Shown piece by piece: positions 9,128-17,903 of a DNA stretch of 64,000 nt; the stretch's first letter is position 1, and each line of letters starts with the position of its first letter. Made by a program: the position numbers and the translations under genes. The notes under the pieces are model-generated. The model made no database searches. It was not told where the DNA came from and saw only the letters and a list, made by a program, of their open reading frames with translations. The stretch covers positions 1,647,501 through 1,711,500 of the forward strand of contig BNHL01000001.1 of the NCBI GenBank assembly GCA_015472025.1. Direction: 5' to 3'. This DNA comes from Cytophagales bacterium WSM2-2. Its GTDB lineage: Bacteria > Bacteroidota > Bacteroidia > Cytophagales > Cyclobacteriaceae.

Positions 9128-9137
9128 GAAAAGTCGC

Positions 9138-10433
9138 CTATTGAGCGCTCGCAACAGAGGGCTCATTCTCGAATGAGATGGCCTGAAGTTTCAATGTGGT
9201 TAATACCATTACGTCATCAAATTCCTTCCAGCGTTTTTTGTCCAGCGGTTTTGATGGAGGAAGATCAATTCGCAATGCATCGACTTGAGCTCCGTTTCGC
9301 CACAGACGATAGCACAGATGTGGACCGGTTGAAAGGCCTGTTGTTCCTACGTAACCAATTGTTTGCCCCATCTTTACCCTCGTGCCGGCACGAACACCCG
9401 TGGCAAACCTCGACATATGCAGATAAGCTGTTGAGTAGGTCCCATTGTGACGGATTTTTACGTAGTAGCCATTGTTCGCACCGTATTGGGCTTCCTGTAT
9501 GATCCCATCCCCAACCGAACGAATAGGTGTGCCCACCATGGCTGCAAAATCGATTCCCAAATGCGGAGTATAAACTTTCGTAATCGGGTGAAATCTACGG
9601 AATGAATAGCCTGAGGTAATGCGAGAAAATTCAATTGGATATCTTAATAAAGCTTTGCGCAAGCTTTTCCCTTCTTCATCGAAATAGTCAGTGCCTTCAC
9701 CCTGATCAAATGGAAATGCGTAATAGCCCCTGCCCAGGTGTTCAAAATAAACTCCTAAAATTTTACCGATGCTATAAGGCTGGCCCTCCACCGAGTTCTC
9801 TTCATAAATAACTTTATAACGATCGCCTTTCTGTAGGTGTTGAAAGTCTACCTGCCATCCAAATACGTCAACAAATCGATTGGTCAACTCACGAGAGATA
9901 TTTCTCGATTCAATACTTTCATAGAGTGAAGTTGTAATAACACCCGCCAGCGTTTTTTCTTCCGTTTTAATTTCCCGCTCATGATTCTCAACAACCAATG
10001 AATCCTGCAGGCGGAAAACAACATACTCTACCGGGTTTGGTTCGTACACTAGCGCCACTGCTGTTTTAAGTGAATCCCCCTGATGGATCAGCGCATATTT
10101 CTTTGAAGAGGTGATCTTTCGGAAATCAAATACATCACGCGGAAGCAGTGTGAGTTGATGCATCACTTCAGGCTTCACAAAACTCCCCTCGAGTAAATCA
10201 ATGAAGCGTTGGTTTCGCTTAACGGTGTTCTCTTTTACCTCGAGTCCATTAATTTGAATTCCGTATTTGAAGACTGCTTTTTCAACAGAGGCCTGTAGTA
10301 GCGTAGAATCGACTACTGGCTTATCCTCAACTGATTTTGGAAAGAGCTTGAAAAAAAAGGAGAGAGTAAGAGCTACAGCGATCAACAAAAATGCTGATCC
10401 CGAGATTAGATAGATTTTCTTGCGCGAAGCCAA
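9138..10433 (-). CDS. M23-family zinc metallopeptidase (peptidoglycan endopeptidase)
   Basis: 431 residues, anchored by one N-terminal membrane segment (IYLISGSAFLLIAVALTLSFFF, about 6-27). A long periplasmic region with an OapA/LysM-like stretch precedes a C-terminal LytM domain. Zinc and catalytic residues are visible: His291 and Asp295 in HLGIDFAA, His339 in YLHM, and His372 in PHLCYRLW. The predicted role is cleavage of peptide crosslinks during wall growth or division. All ligands are present, so it should be an active enzyme, unlike EnvC/NlpD-type activators. The only start that includes the membrane anchor is TTG at 10433. It sits between dsbD and the patatin gene on the minus strand with gaps of 46 and 57 bp. 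Confidence 0.88.
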   Translation of the reverse strand: MASRKKIYLISGSAFLLIAVALTLSFFFKLFPKSVEDKPVVDSTLLQASVEKAVFKYGIQINGLEVKENTVKRNQRFIDLLEGSFVKPEVMHQLTLLPRDVFDFRKITSSKKYALIHQGDSLKTAVALVYEPNPVEYVVFRLQDSLVVENHEREIKTEEKTLAGVITTSLYESIESRNISRELTNRFVDVFGWQVDFQHLQKGDRYKVIYEENSVEGQPYSIGKILGVYFEHLGRGYYAFPFDQGEGTDYFDEEGKSLRKALLRYPIEFSRITSGYSFRRFHPITKVYTPHLGIDFAAMVGTPIRSVGDGIIQEAQYGANNGYYVKIRHNGTYSTAYLHMSRFATGVRAGTRVKMGQTIGYVGTTGLSTGPHLCYRLWRNGAQVDALRIDLPPSKPLDKKRWKEFDDVMVLTTLKLQAISFENEPSVASAQ

Positions 10434-10479
10434 CGTGGTTTGTAAATCAAAAGCTTAAAAACTCCGCAAGTTAGCAAAT

Positions 10480-12549
10480 TCAATTGTAAAGCGACTTATA
10501 CTTCTGTTTTCCTTCTTCTAAGAATTTCACAAAGTGGTCTACGTTTAAATCATACGGTTTGGGGGATACCAAAACGCGCTCATCTTGCCCCACGAGAACG
10601 TAAAAAGGTTGCGCGTTATTGTTGAGGTTTGCAATCTGAAGATCTGCATTTTGTTTGCCGATTGTCTTCTTTATTTTTTTATCATATTTCGAAGTGTACC
10701 ATTCCGTCTCAGGCAATTCAGTTTTGTCATCTACGTAAAGCGCAACAACTACATAATCCTCTTTTAATCTTTTCAACACTTGTGGATCACTCCACACGCG
10801 TGCTTCCATCTCGCGACAATTTGTGCAACCATGACCTGTAAAATCTATGAACAGCGGTTTATTTTGTTGTCTCGCGCAAGCCAATGCTTGTTTGTAGTCG
10901 AAGTAGCCATTAATTCCGTGAGGCAGGTGTAAAAATTCTGCGTACTTAGGCGCATCACAAATTTGATTGGGTGTATCTTTTCTATTCGCAGCTAATAAGT
11001 CAAAATCGTGTGTTGACATTGGAGGTAAATAACCAGCTAACGATTTGAGAGGTGCTCCCCACATTCCTGGCACGAGGTAAACAACAAATGAGAACACGAT
11101 GATCGCCATTGACAGTCGTAATACGCTCACCGTTTTCTCTTCGGCATCTTTTCCCGTGTCGCCTGGCATGCGGAAAGCTTTCATCAAGTAGAGTCCAATC
11201 AAAACAGCAACCACTATCCATATCGCGAGGTTGACTTCACGATCAAGAATTCTCCAATGAAACGCCTGATCAGCAATGCTCAGGAATTTAAATGCAAGCG
11301 CAATCTCAACGAACCCTAAAACTACTTTCACTGTGTTGAGCCAACCTCCTGATTTAGGTAACGACTTCAACCAATTCGGAAAAAAAGCAAACGTGGTGAA
11401 AGGAATAGCAAAAGCGAGCGAGAATGCAAACATGCCCACGATCGGTTTTAAAAACTCTCCGCCTGCGGATGATACGAGAATACTTCCCACCAACGGACCC
11501 GTGCACGAAAATGAAACGAGTACAAGCGTAAACGCCATGAAAAATACTCCCGTCAGTCCGCCTTTATCAGCTTGCTGATCTACTTTATTCACGAATGAAC
11601 TGGGCAACGTGATTTCAAATAATCCAAGGAATGACAATCCGAAAACGATAAATACAGAAAAGAAAATCAGGTTGGGCAGCCATTCTGTGGAGAGGTGGTT
11701 TGCCGTCTCGGGTCCCATTAATGGAGCGAGCAAAGCACCTATGATAGAGTAAATAATAATGATGGAGGCTCCGTACATCAATGCTTGAAATTTTGTGCCG
11801 CGACCGGTAAAAAAACTTACAGTCATCGGTATCATCGGGAAGACACAAGGTGTGAGAAGCGCTGCGAGTCCGGCTAAAAAGGCGAGTAGGAAAAACCCTG
11901 CAAAAGATTGTTGCCGAACATCACCCTGTACAAGGGTTGGGTCAATGCGCGGACCATCGACAGTTGTTGATAGCTGATAAGTTGGCGTTTGTTTTTTTTG
12001 TGAAGAGGAATCAATAGCTGATGGTTTTTCAACTGATGCTTGCTTCTCTTCAACTTTGGGTTTCGCTTGAGTTTTCCCAGCTGTGACCCTGATGTTGTCA
12101 AAAGTAAAATCTTCGTCACCAGGCACGCACTGCCCTGTAAGTTCAGTACACACCTGGTAGTCGAAACTACCGGAGATTTTTAGCGGTGAAGCAAGCACCT
12201 TTATTTTTTGCCTGAACTCCGCTTTCTCCTTGAAAATTTTAACGTTGCATTCGAATACTTTATCGTATTTCTCGATCGGGTTGATCGGTTCTATTTTACC
12301 AATGAGTTCAAAACTTTTGTCGGCTTGAAATGCAAACGAGATTTTGATTGGATCTTCACACTGAAATTCTGAAGAATACAAGTACCAGCTTTGATCAATG
12401 GTAGCTTTAAAAATCAGCGTGATTTCATCTCCGATTTTTGCTTCGCGTGAAGAAGCATCGGTAATCCATTTAGCTGGTTTTAATATTTGTCCGAAAGAAA
12501 AAGTTCCGACTGAAAGCAGAAAAAGACTTAAAAGAAATCGTGACCGCAT
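10480..12549 (-). CDS. dsbD: Thiol:disulfide interchange protein DsbD
   Basis: Transfers electrons from cytoplasmic thioredoxin across the inner membrane to periplasmic thiol proteins. 689 residues in the full three-part form: signal peptide plus an N-terminal DsbD-alpha-like domain (about 20-155, with a CTELTGQCVPG cysteine pair), a central eight-helix domain (about 215-490) with the two redox cysteines in LTPCVFPM and VSFSCTGP, and a C-terminal thioredoxin-like domain with GHGCTNCREM (CxxC). The linker at about 155-205 is Lys/Ser-rich and poorly conserved. A good promoter motif lies 21 bp upstream. Downstream on the same strand is the M23 peptidase. Confidence 0.95.
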   Translation of the reverse strand: MRSRFLLSLFLLSVGTFSFGQILKPAKWITDASSREAKIGDEITLIFKATIDQSWYLYSSEFQCEDPIKISFAFQADKSFELIGKIEPINPIEKYDKVFECNVKIFKEKAEFRQKIKVLASPLKISGSFDYQVCTELTGQCVPGDEDFTFDNIRVTAGKTQAKPKVEEKQASVEKPSAIDSSSQKKQTPTYQLSTTVDGPRIDPTLVQGDVRQQSFAGFFLLAFLAGLAALLTPCVFPMIPMTVSFFTGRGTKFQALMYGASIIIIYSIIGALLAPLMGPETANHLSTEWLPNLIFFSVFIVFGLSFLGLFEITLPSSFVNKVDQQADKGGLTGVFFMAFTLVLVSFSCTGPLVGSILVSSAGGEFLKPIVGMFAFSLAFAIPFTTFAFFPNWLKSLPKSGGWLNTVKVVLGFVEIALAFKFLSIADQAFHWRILDREVNLAIWIVVAVLIGLYLMKAFRMPGDTGKDAEEKTVSVLRLSMAIIVFSFVVYLVPGMWGAPLKSLAGYLPPMSTHDFDLLAANRKDTPNQICDAPKYAEFLHLPHGINGYFDYKQALACARQQNKPLFIDFTGHGCTNCREMEARVWSDPQVLKRLKEDYVVVALYVDDKTELPETEWYTSKYDKKIKKTIGKQNADLQIANLNNNAQPFYVLVGQDERVLVSPKPYDLNVDHFVKFLEEGKQKYKSLYN

Positions 12550-12569
12550 GATTGAGATTTTATGAAGGT

Positions 12570-12578
12570 GCTAAAATA
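12570..12578 (-). promoter_or_regulatory. Candidate -7 element for dsbD
   Basis: On the minus strand TATTTTAGC, a match to the TAnnTTnGC form that recurs upstream of genes in this window. It ends 20 bp before the dsbD start codon. No convincing -33 TTG was identified. Confidence 0.4.
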
Positions 12579-12645
12579 ACGAAGTGAATCAGAAATAAGT
12601 TGACCGTATTTCCAATAAGGTCGGCCGTTTGACAAAAATTAACAT

Positions 12646-13359
12646 TCAAGCCAATTCACGCAGGTATAGTTGAATTGTATTCTCCAATCCCAAATACAAT
12701 GCATCGCAAACCAGTGCATGCCCAATGGATACCTCGTCCAGATTAGGAATAGAATTTTTTAAAAACTTAAGATTATGCAAATCGAGATCATGCCCTGCAT
12801 TAATACCAAGGCCGATTTCATACGCAACCTTTCCGGCTTCTACATAAGGCTTGATTGCTTCTTCCTTGTTTGAATGAAAATGAGACGCATAAGGCTCTGT
12901 GTAAAACTCAATACGATCAGCGTCAATTTTTCTTGCGCACTCTACGGTCTTTACATCAGGGCTCACAAAAATGGAAACACGTACGCCCGTTTTTTTCAAT
13001 TCACTGGTAATGTCCCGGAGAAATTTTTCATTCTTGATTGTGTCCCAACCTGCGCTTGATGTAATGGCATCAGGCTTGTCCGGAACAAGAGTAACCTGCG
13101 CTGGCTTTACCTGATTGATCATTTTCATAAACCGTTCATCCGGATAGCCCTCAATGTTGAACTCTGTGGTTACTACTTTCTTTAATTCGATAACATCATT
13201 GAAGCGAATGTGTCTTTCATCCGGACGGGGATGGACCGTGATTCCTTGCGCACCAAACCGTTCACAATCAATCGCCACCTGAATTACATTCGGATTATTT
13301 CCTCCACGCGCATTACGAAGTGTGGCGATCTTGTTGATGTTTACTGAAAGACGGGTCAT
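12646..13359 (-). CDS. pdxJ: Pyridoxine 5'-phosphate synthase
   Basis: Condenses 1-deoxyxylulose 5-phosphate and 3-amino-1-hydroxyacetone 1-phosphate in the DXP-dependent vitamin B6 pathway. 237 residues, the normal length, starting at [10 protein letters not shown]. Typical PdxJ segments: [33 protein letters not shown] and [10 protein letters not shown]. The frame stays open 216 bp upstream, but that part has no PdxJ similarity and would overlap yqeY, so the start at 13359 is clear. It is divergent from yqeY with 37 bp between start codons. Confidence 0.96.
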   Translation of the reverse strand: MTRLSVNINKIATLRNARGGNNPNVIQVAIDCERFGAQGITVHPRPDERHIRFNDVIELKKVVTTEFNIEGYPDERFMKMINQVKPAQVTLVPDKPDAITSSAGWDTIKNEKFLRDITSELKKTGVRVSIFVSPDVKTVECARKIDADRIEFYTEPYASHFHSNKEEAIKPYVEAGKVAYEIGLGINAGHDLDLHNLKFLKNSIPNLDEVSIGHALVCDALYLGLENTIQLYLRELA

Positions 13360-13365
13360 TATTAT

Positions 13366-13374
13366 TAATTTCGC
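13366..13374 (+). promoter_or_regulatory. Candidate -7 element for yqeY
   Basis: TAATTTCGC, of the TAnnTTnGC type, 22 bp before the yqeY start codon. Its transcription start would fall near 13380, inside the opposing -7 element of pdxJ, so the two promoters should interfere. Confidence 0.45.
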
Positions 13375-13379
13375 AGCAA

Positions 13380-13387
13380 CAAATTTA
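13380..13387 (-). promoter_or_regulatory. Candidate -7 element for pdxJ
   Basis: On the minus strand TAAATTTG, an exact match to TAnnTTTG, 20 bp before the pdxJ start codon, with a TTG at 13411-13409 (spacer 21 bp) as a possible -33 element inside the yqeY coding region. Confidence 0.5.
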
Positions 13388-13396
13388 CGAAACACC

Positions 13397-13849
13397 ATGA
13401 GCCTTAAACAAAAAATCGACAGTGATATCAAAGCAGCGATGCTTGCCAAGAATAAAGAGGAACTGGAAGCCTTGCGCAGTATTAAATCGATGATACTGCT
13501 TGCAGAGACCGAAAAAGGCGTTACCGCTGAAATTTCTTCTGATACGGAAGGTAAACTTTTGATGAAAGCGGCCAAACAGCGTAAAGAGTCGGCCGAAATT
13601 TTTCAAAAAGAAAATCGACCCGAACTCGCACAACGTGAATTGTTTCAGCTTGAAATCATCAGTCGTTATTTACCAAAACAACTTTCAAATGACGAGGTGG
13701 AATCAATTTTGAAGAACATCATTGCACAGGTAGGTGCAAAAGGTCCTCAGGACATGGGCAAGGTCATGGGTACTGCTACCAAACAACTGGCAGGGCAGGC
13801 CGATGGGAAAGTGATTTCCGAAATAACCAAAAAACTTCTTTCGCTTTGA
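13397..13849 (+). CDS. GatB/YqeY domain-containing protein
   Basis: 150-residue stand-alone YqeY protein, related to the C-terminal tRNA-binding tail of GatB. Typical features are [30 protein letters not shown] at the N-terminus (given here in part: 1-30), the central [15 protein letters not shown] helix, [12 protein letters not shown], and the C-terminal [18 protein letters not shown]. The biochemical role of free YqeY proteins is uncertain; a link to tRNA amidation is inferred only from the GatB homology. The start at 13397 is chosen over an upstream extension that would overlap pdxJ. Its stop overlaps the TTG start of cvpA (TTGA), implying coupled translation. Confidence 0.92.
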   Translation: MSLKQKIDSDIKAAMLAKNKEELEALRSIKSMILLAETEKGVTAEISSDTEGKLLMKAAKQRKESAEIFQKENRPELAQRELFQLEIISRYLPKQLSNDEVESILKNIIAQVGAKGPQDMGKVMGTATKQLAGQADGKVISEITKKLLSL

Positions 13850-14352
13850 GCAAAATCGACATCGTTCTCGCTTTGTTGTTGATCTTGGGGGGGTATTTTG
13901 GTTATAAGCGAGGATTTTTAGCAGAACTTTTTTTTATCACAGCATTAATTCTTGGAGTGCTCGTGGGTTTTAAGTTGATGGGTTGGGGAATGGTTTATCT
14001 TCATGAACATTTCAATGCAGATACTTCATTTCTTCCGTACCTTTCGTTCTTCATCATTTTTATTTTAGTTGTCATTGGTGTCGTATTTGCTGGTAACCGG
14101 ATCAAGCACTTGATGGATGATACATTTCTTGGTCGGGTAGATTCGATTGCTGGCGCAATTCTGGGAGTATTGAAATATACATTTTGTGCAAGCGTACTTC
14201 TGTGGCTCGCACAAAAAATAGAATTGCGACTTCCGGAGCACTGGACGCAGGGATCATGGATTTATCCGCGAACACTAGGTTTTGCTAAGTCCGTTTCAGA
14301 TTTTTTCGCTGGTTTTTTACCTTTTTTTAAAGAAACATTCAGACGATTCTAA
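13846..14352 (+). CDS. CvpA family membrane protein
   Basis: 168 residues with four predicted membrane segments (about 4-24, 28-50, 65-84, 101-121). The opening [23 protein letters not shown] is characteristic of CvpA/colicin V production proteins. In other bacteria CvpA affects envelope homeostasis and colicin V secretion; the molecular function is not established. Translation starts at TTG 13846, overlapping the yqeY stop codon. The next gene, an alpha/beta hydrolase, begins 43 bp later. Confidence 0.88.
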   Translation: MSKIDIVLALLLILGGYFGYKRGFLAELFFITALILGVLVGFKLMGWGMVYLHEHFNADTSFLPYLSFFIIFILVVIGVVFAGNRIKHLMDDTFLGRVDSIAGAILGVLKYTFCASVLLWLAQKIELRLPEHWTQGSWIYPRTLGFAKSVSDFFAGFLPFFKETFRRF

Positions 14353-14395
14353 GGTTCAGTTTTTTTTACTTACTTATCAAGAAATTCAGAAGACC

Positions 14396-15154
14396 ATGGC
14401 ACTGCGCGTGAGGGAAAAAGAAGGGTTCAAGTACGTTGATGAAGGTGAGGGTTCAGTGCTTATGCTTTTGCACGGACTGTTTGGAGCACTCAGCAATTGG
14501 GAAGATGTGGTCAATCACTACTCAAAACATTTTCGCGTGGTGATCCCTATGCTGCCTATTTACGAAATGCCGATCAAAGAAGCGGGCTTGGGTGGCCTGC
14601 GTGAGTTCACTGAGAAATTTGTTGATACTATGCAACTCAACAACATGATCATCATGGGCAATTCATTAGGTGGTCATGTCGGCATTCTTTATACATTAAA
14701 CAACCCGGAAAAAGTAGCCAAACTCGTGCTTACGGGCAGTTCGGGATTATTTGAAAATACGATGGGCGGCTCATACCCGCGCAGAGGCAGCTATGATTAC
14801 ATCCGCGAACGCGTGGCGTATACTTTTTATGACCCGAATGTCGCTTCAAAGGAATTGGTGGATGAAGTTTTTGAAACGACCAAGAGTATTCCCAAGTGTA
14901 TGCGTATTGTCGCAATTGCGAAATCGGCACAGCGTAACAATCTGGCGTTAGAATTACCGAGTATAAAGGTTCCCACATTGCTGATTTGGGGATTAAACGA
15001 TACAATTACTCCACCAATGGTCGGTCACGAATTCAATCGTTTGATTCCCAACTCGGAACTGAAATTTATTGATAAGTGCTGTCATGCTCCAATGATGGAG
15101 CATCCGGAGAAATTCAATCAACTGGTCGGAGATTTTTTGGTCCAGAAAAAATGA
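14396..15154 (+). CDS. Alpha/beta hydrolase
   Basis: 252 residues with the classical fold: HGLFGALSNW oxyanion segment (about 26-35), nucleophile elbow GNSLGG with Ser90, acid residue in WGLNDTITPP (about Asp203) and the C-terminal His in CCHAPMMEHPEKF (about 230). No signal peptide, so cytoplasmic. The length and the PEKFNQLVGDFL ending resemble the MhpC/haloperoxidase-like group, but the substrate cannot be assigned. The frame stays open upstream to 14282, but that extension would overlap cvpA and lacks similarity to the fold. It is followed after one base by the CBS-domain gene, so the two are cotranscribed. Confidence 0.88.
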   Translation: MALRVREKEGFKYVDEGEGSVLMLLHGLFGALSNWEDVVNHYSKHFRVVIPMLPIYEMPIKEAGLGGLREFTEKFVDTMQLNNMIIMGNSLGGHVGILYTLNNPEKVAKLVLTGSSGLFENTMGGSYPRRGSYDYIRERVAYTFYDPNVASKELVDEVFETTKSIPKCMRIVAIAKSAQRNNLALELPSIKVPTLLIWGLNDTITPPMVGHEFNRLIPNSELKFIDKCCHAPMMEHPEKFNQLVGDFLVQKK

Positions 15155-15155
15155 T

Positions 15156-15824
15156 ATGATCGCAGAAGAACTCATCAATCACATGATTCCGCCTCTGAAG
15201 GTGACGGACGATGCCCACAAGGCCATCGTATGGATGGAAGAGTTCCGTTGTAATTATTTGCCTGTGGTTGACAAGGGCGAACTCTGTGGATTTATCTCTG
15301 AAGAAATCATTCTTGAATCAAACGACATCGAAAAAGATTTGTCTGGTTTTGAGCTCATTGGGAAAGATTGTACGGTAACGCTTGACTCACATTTTTATGA
15401 CATTTTGAAAACGGCAGCTCACCACAAACTGCAAATGGTGGCTGTGCTTGACGACACAAAAAAATATGCAGGAGTAATTACGGTGCAAGATATCATGACC
15501 TCGTTTGCACAGACAGCAGCGGTTCAAATGCCCGGAGGAATTCTTGTGTTGTCAATGGATTTGATTGATTACTCACTGGCAGAAATATCGAGGTACGTGG
15601 AGGAGAACAACGCCAAAGTCATCAGCAGCATTATGTTCGAAGACCCTTTGGACAAAGGCAAAGTAAAAATTACGCTAAAAATAAATCAGCTTGACCTGTC
15701 ACGCATAGTGGCTACACTCGAACGTTTTGGCTATCGTGTTATTGGCCGTTACCAGGAGACGATTACGTCTTCCAGTGGCGAGCAGGAACGCCTGGACATG
15801 CTTTTGAAATACCTGGATATCTAA
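15156..15824 (+). CDS. CBS-domain protein with C-terminal ACT-like region
   Basis: 222 residues. Two CBS motifs form a Bateman module at about 5-125 (RCNYLPVVDKGELCGFISEE and QMVAVLDDTKKYAGVITVQD), which in other proteins senses adenine nucleotides. The C-terminal part (about 130-222: GGILVLSMDLIDYSLAEI, NNAKVISSIM, ATLERFGYRVIG) looks like an ACT-type regulatory domain. No enzymatic domain is present, so it is probably a regulator or ligand sensor. It lies directly upstream of nadK (10-bp gap); a role in controlling NAD(P) metabolism is possible, but is based on position only. Confidence 0.85.
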   Translation: MIAEELINHMIPPLKVTDDAHKAIVWMEEFRCNYLPVVDKGELCGFISEEIILESNDIEKDLSGFELIGKDCTVTLDSHFYDILKTAAHHKLQMVAVLDDTKKYAGVITVQDIMTSFAQTAAVQMPGGILVLSMDLIDYSLAEISRYVEENNAKVISSIMFEDPLDKGKVKITLKINQLDLSRIVATLERFGYRVIGRYQETITSSSGEQERLDMLLKYLDI

Positions 15825-15834
15825 AATCAACTGC

Positions 15835-16710
15835 ATGCGTATCGGCATACACGGTAAAGATTTCCAGAATAAATCGCCCCGGTTTATTTTAAAAATCCTG
15901 AGCGCTCTTCAGGAACACAAAATTGAGACATGGGTATCGGACAAGTTTTTGCGACAGGTCAAAACACCTCATGTCAACGATTTTAAACTCAAGATTTTTG
16001 ATCACAACGTAAGCTTACGCAACCTTGATTTCTTCCTCTCCATCGGAGGTGATGGGACTATGCTTGAATCGGTGACCTACGTAGGCAAAGCCGAAGTACC
16101 AATCCTTGGCATTAATACTGGACGACTTGGATTTCTGGCCATAAACAATCGCGAAGATTCAGAAGCGGCTATAGAGGCTTTGGTGAAAGGAAATTATACG
16201 ATCGATACGCGAGCAACACTCAAGCTTATTTCTTCGCCTTCACTTTTTGGTAAGCTGAATTTCGCTTTGAATGATTTTACGATCATCAAAAAAGACACTT
16301 CCGCTATGATCACGGTCCATGTATTCGTTGATGGACAGTTGCTCAACTCCTACTGGTCAGATGGAATCATTGTTTCAACACCTACGGGTTCAACCGGTTA
16401 CTCACTTAGCTGTGGAGGTCCATTGGTATATCCCGAATCGGAAACGTTTATAATAACACCGGTTAGCCCGCATAACCTGGGCACAAGACCGATAATAATC
16501 TCTGATAAATCAGAAATTACGTTCCAGATCGAAGGCAGGAGTAAAAAATATTTGGTTTCAATGGATTCTCGTTTTGAAACCATTGACGAATCGGTGAAGC
16601 TGAAGATCAAAAAGGAGCGGTTTCATGTAAAACTGATTCAACTTCACGGCCAACATTACTTTAATACCCTTCGGCAAAAGCTTAATTGGGGTCTAGACAT
16701 CAGAAACTAG
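15835..16710 (+). CDS. nadK: NAD kinase
   Basis: ATP-dependent phosphorylation of NAD to NADP. 291 residues, the usual length. Diagnostic motifs are the GGDG motif in SIGGDGTMLES (about 62-72), NTGRLGFLA (about 94-102), SDGIIVSTPTGSTGYSLS (about 173-190) and GGPLVYPESETF. It is the last gene of the yqeY-cvpA-hydrolase-CBS-nadK run; the next 122 bp contain a promoter motif for the following outer-membrane cluster. A small GTCTC/GAGAC hairpin at 16728-16742 lies in this gap without a T-tract. Confidence 0.96.
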   Translation: MRIGIHGKDFQNKSPRFILKILSALQEHKIETWVSDKFLRQVKTPHVNDFKLKIFDHNVSLRNLDFFLSIGGDGTMLESVTYVGKAEVPILGINTGRLGFLAINNREDSEAAIEALVKGNYTIDTRATLKLISSPSLFGKLNFALNDFTIIKKDTSAMITVHVFVDGQLLNSYWSDGIIVSTPTGSTGYSLSCGGPLVYPESETFIITPVSPHNLGTRPIIISDKSEITFQIEGRSKKYLVSMDSRFETIDESVKLKIKKERFHVKLIQLHGQHYFNTLRQKLNWGLDIRN

Positions 16711-16798
16711 CTCTCTCACAGCATTTTGTCTCAAAAAGAGACTGCTCTTAGATCAAAAGGCTCAGAAACGATAGAAAAACGATATCGCATAAATTTTG

Positions 16799-16807
16799 TA
16801 GCTTTGC
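16799..16807 (+). promoter_or_regulatory. Candidate -7 element upstream of the DUF6089/uppS/bamA run
   Basis: TAGCTTTGC, an exact TAnnTTTG match, ends 25 bp before the ATG at 16833. A clear -33 TTG at standard spacing is not seen. Confidence 0.5.
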
Positions 16808-16832
16808 CTGTTGGCATAATTCAGATTTTGAT

Positions 16833-17897
16833 ATGAGAAAGCTATTTCTAGCCTTTTTTGCGGTTCTGTTGATGTTGGGAACTTCCCTTGAGTCATGGGG
16901 TCAGTTCAACCGGAGAACGATTAAAAGAAATAACAAAAGGATCGCATCTTTTACCGGCAAGAAGCATTTTGGTAAGGAGCACGTTTATTCAGGTGTTGGC
17001 TTCTCTCTAAATGCCATGAATTATTATGGCGATCTAGCTCCGCTTCCTAACAGGTTCAGCACCGACATATCTTTCACTAAACCAGGTTTTGGCATTTCAT
17101 TTTTCCATCGATTTGGCCCACGATACACTTTGGTCGGTCAGTTTATGTACGGTACCCTCAAGGGTTCAGATGCAGAATCGGCAAAGGCCGGAGACTTAGG
17201 AAATGGAATTTTTCGATCAGCACGAAACTTGTCGTTTCGCAATCGTATCAAAGAACTTTCACTGGTAGCTGTATTTGATCTTTTTGAAAATGAAGGTACA
17301 TACATAAGCAGGGTGAAATGGACTCCATATGTCTTTATTGGTATTGCTGTATTTATGCACAATCCACAAGCACTGGCCCCTGACAAATTTCTGGACGGCA
17401 CCCCTAATCCCAAAGCAGGGCAATGGGTTGATTTGCAACCGCTTGGAACAGAAGGCCAATACGCAACCCTACAGTCCAGTGATGTCAATTATGGAATTAA
17501 ACCTTATAGTTTAACTCAAATGGCTATACCATTTGGTGGCGGAGCACGTTTTAGAATCAATGAGGTTTTTGATCTTTGGGCAGATGTGAGTTTCCGATAC
17601 ACCTTCACTGACTATCTTGACGATGTTAGTAGAAACTATGTTGACCTCGGTGTATTTAAAGATCCATTGGCGCAGGCCATGTCCTATAGATCAAATGAAC
17701 TCCCGCCAAACACCTACTTAGGCACCTCTAGCTACACAGGACGAGATGGAAAAACATACACCACGATTAACGGATTCGGCAGTGAATTCAGAGACAACAA
17801 TAGGGGTAATAAAAAAAGCCTTGATGTCTACATGGTCACGTCCGTTAAGCTCACCTATATTCTCGGAGCAACTTTCCACCGGGCCAAATTCAGATAA
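16833..17897 (+). CDS. DUF6089-like outer-membrane beta-barrel protein
   Basis: 354 residues. Signal peptide (cleavage near ESWGQ, residue 24), then a porin-like series of alternating strands (YSGVGFSLNAMNYYGDL, YTLVGQFMYGTLKGSD, FGGGARFRINEVFDLWADV) and a C-terminal strand pattern ending in YILGATFHRAKFR. The YYGDL motif near the N-terminus is typical of the DUF6089 proteins of Bacteroidota, which are often encoded next to uppS and bamA. The function is unknown; an outer-membrane location is inferred. The next gene, 6 bp downstream, is a second, shorter barrel of the same type. Confidence 0.75.
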   Translation: MRKLFLAFFAVLLMLGTSLESWGQFNRRTIKRNNKRIASFTGKKHFGKEHVYSGVGFSLNAMNYYGDLAPLPNRFSTDISFTKPGFGISFFHRFGPRYTLVGQFMYGTLKGSDAESAKAGDLGNGIFRSARNLSFRNRIKELSLVAVFDLFENEGTYISRVKWTPYVFIGIAVFMHNPQALAPDKFLDGTPNPKAGQWVDLQPLGTEGQYATLQSSDVNYGIKPYSLTQMAIPFGGGARFRINEVFDLWADVSFRYTFTDYLDDVSRNYVDLGVFKDPLAQAMSYRSNELPPNTYLGTSSYTGRDGKTYTTINGFGSEFRDNNRGNKKSLDVYMVTSVKLTYILGATFHRAKFR

Positions 17898-17903
17898 TCA
17901 GAT

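Noticed and set aside
16728-16742. Hairpin GTCTC/GAGAC as terminator after nadK
   Set aside because: The stem is only 5 bp, and no T-run follows it on the plus strand.
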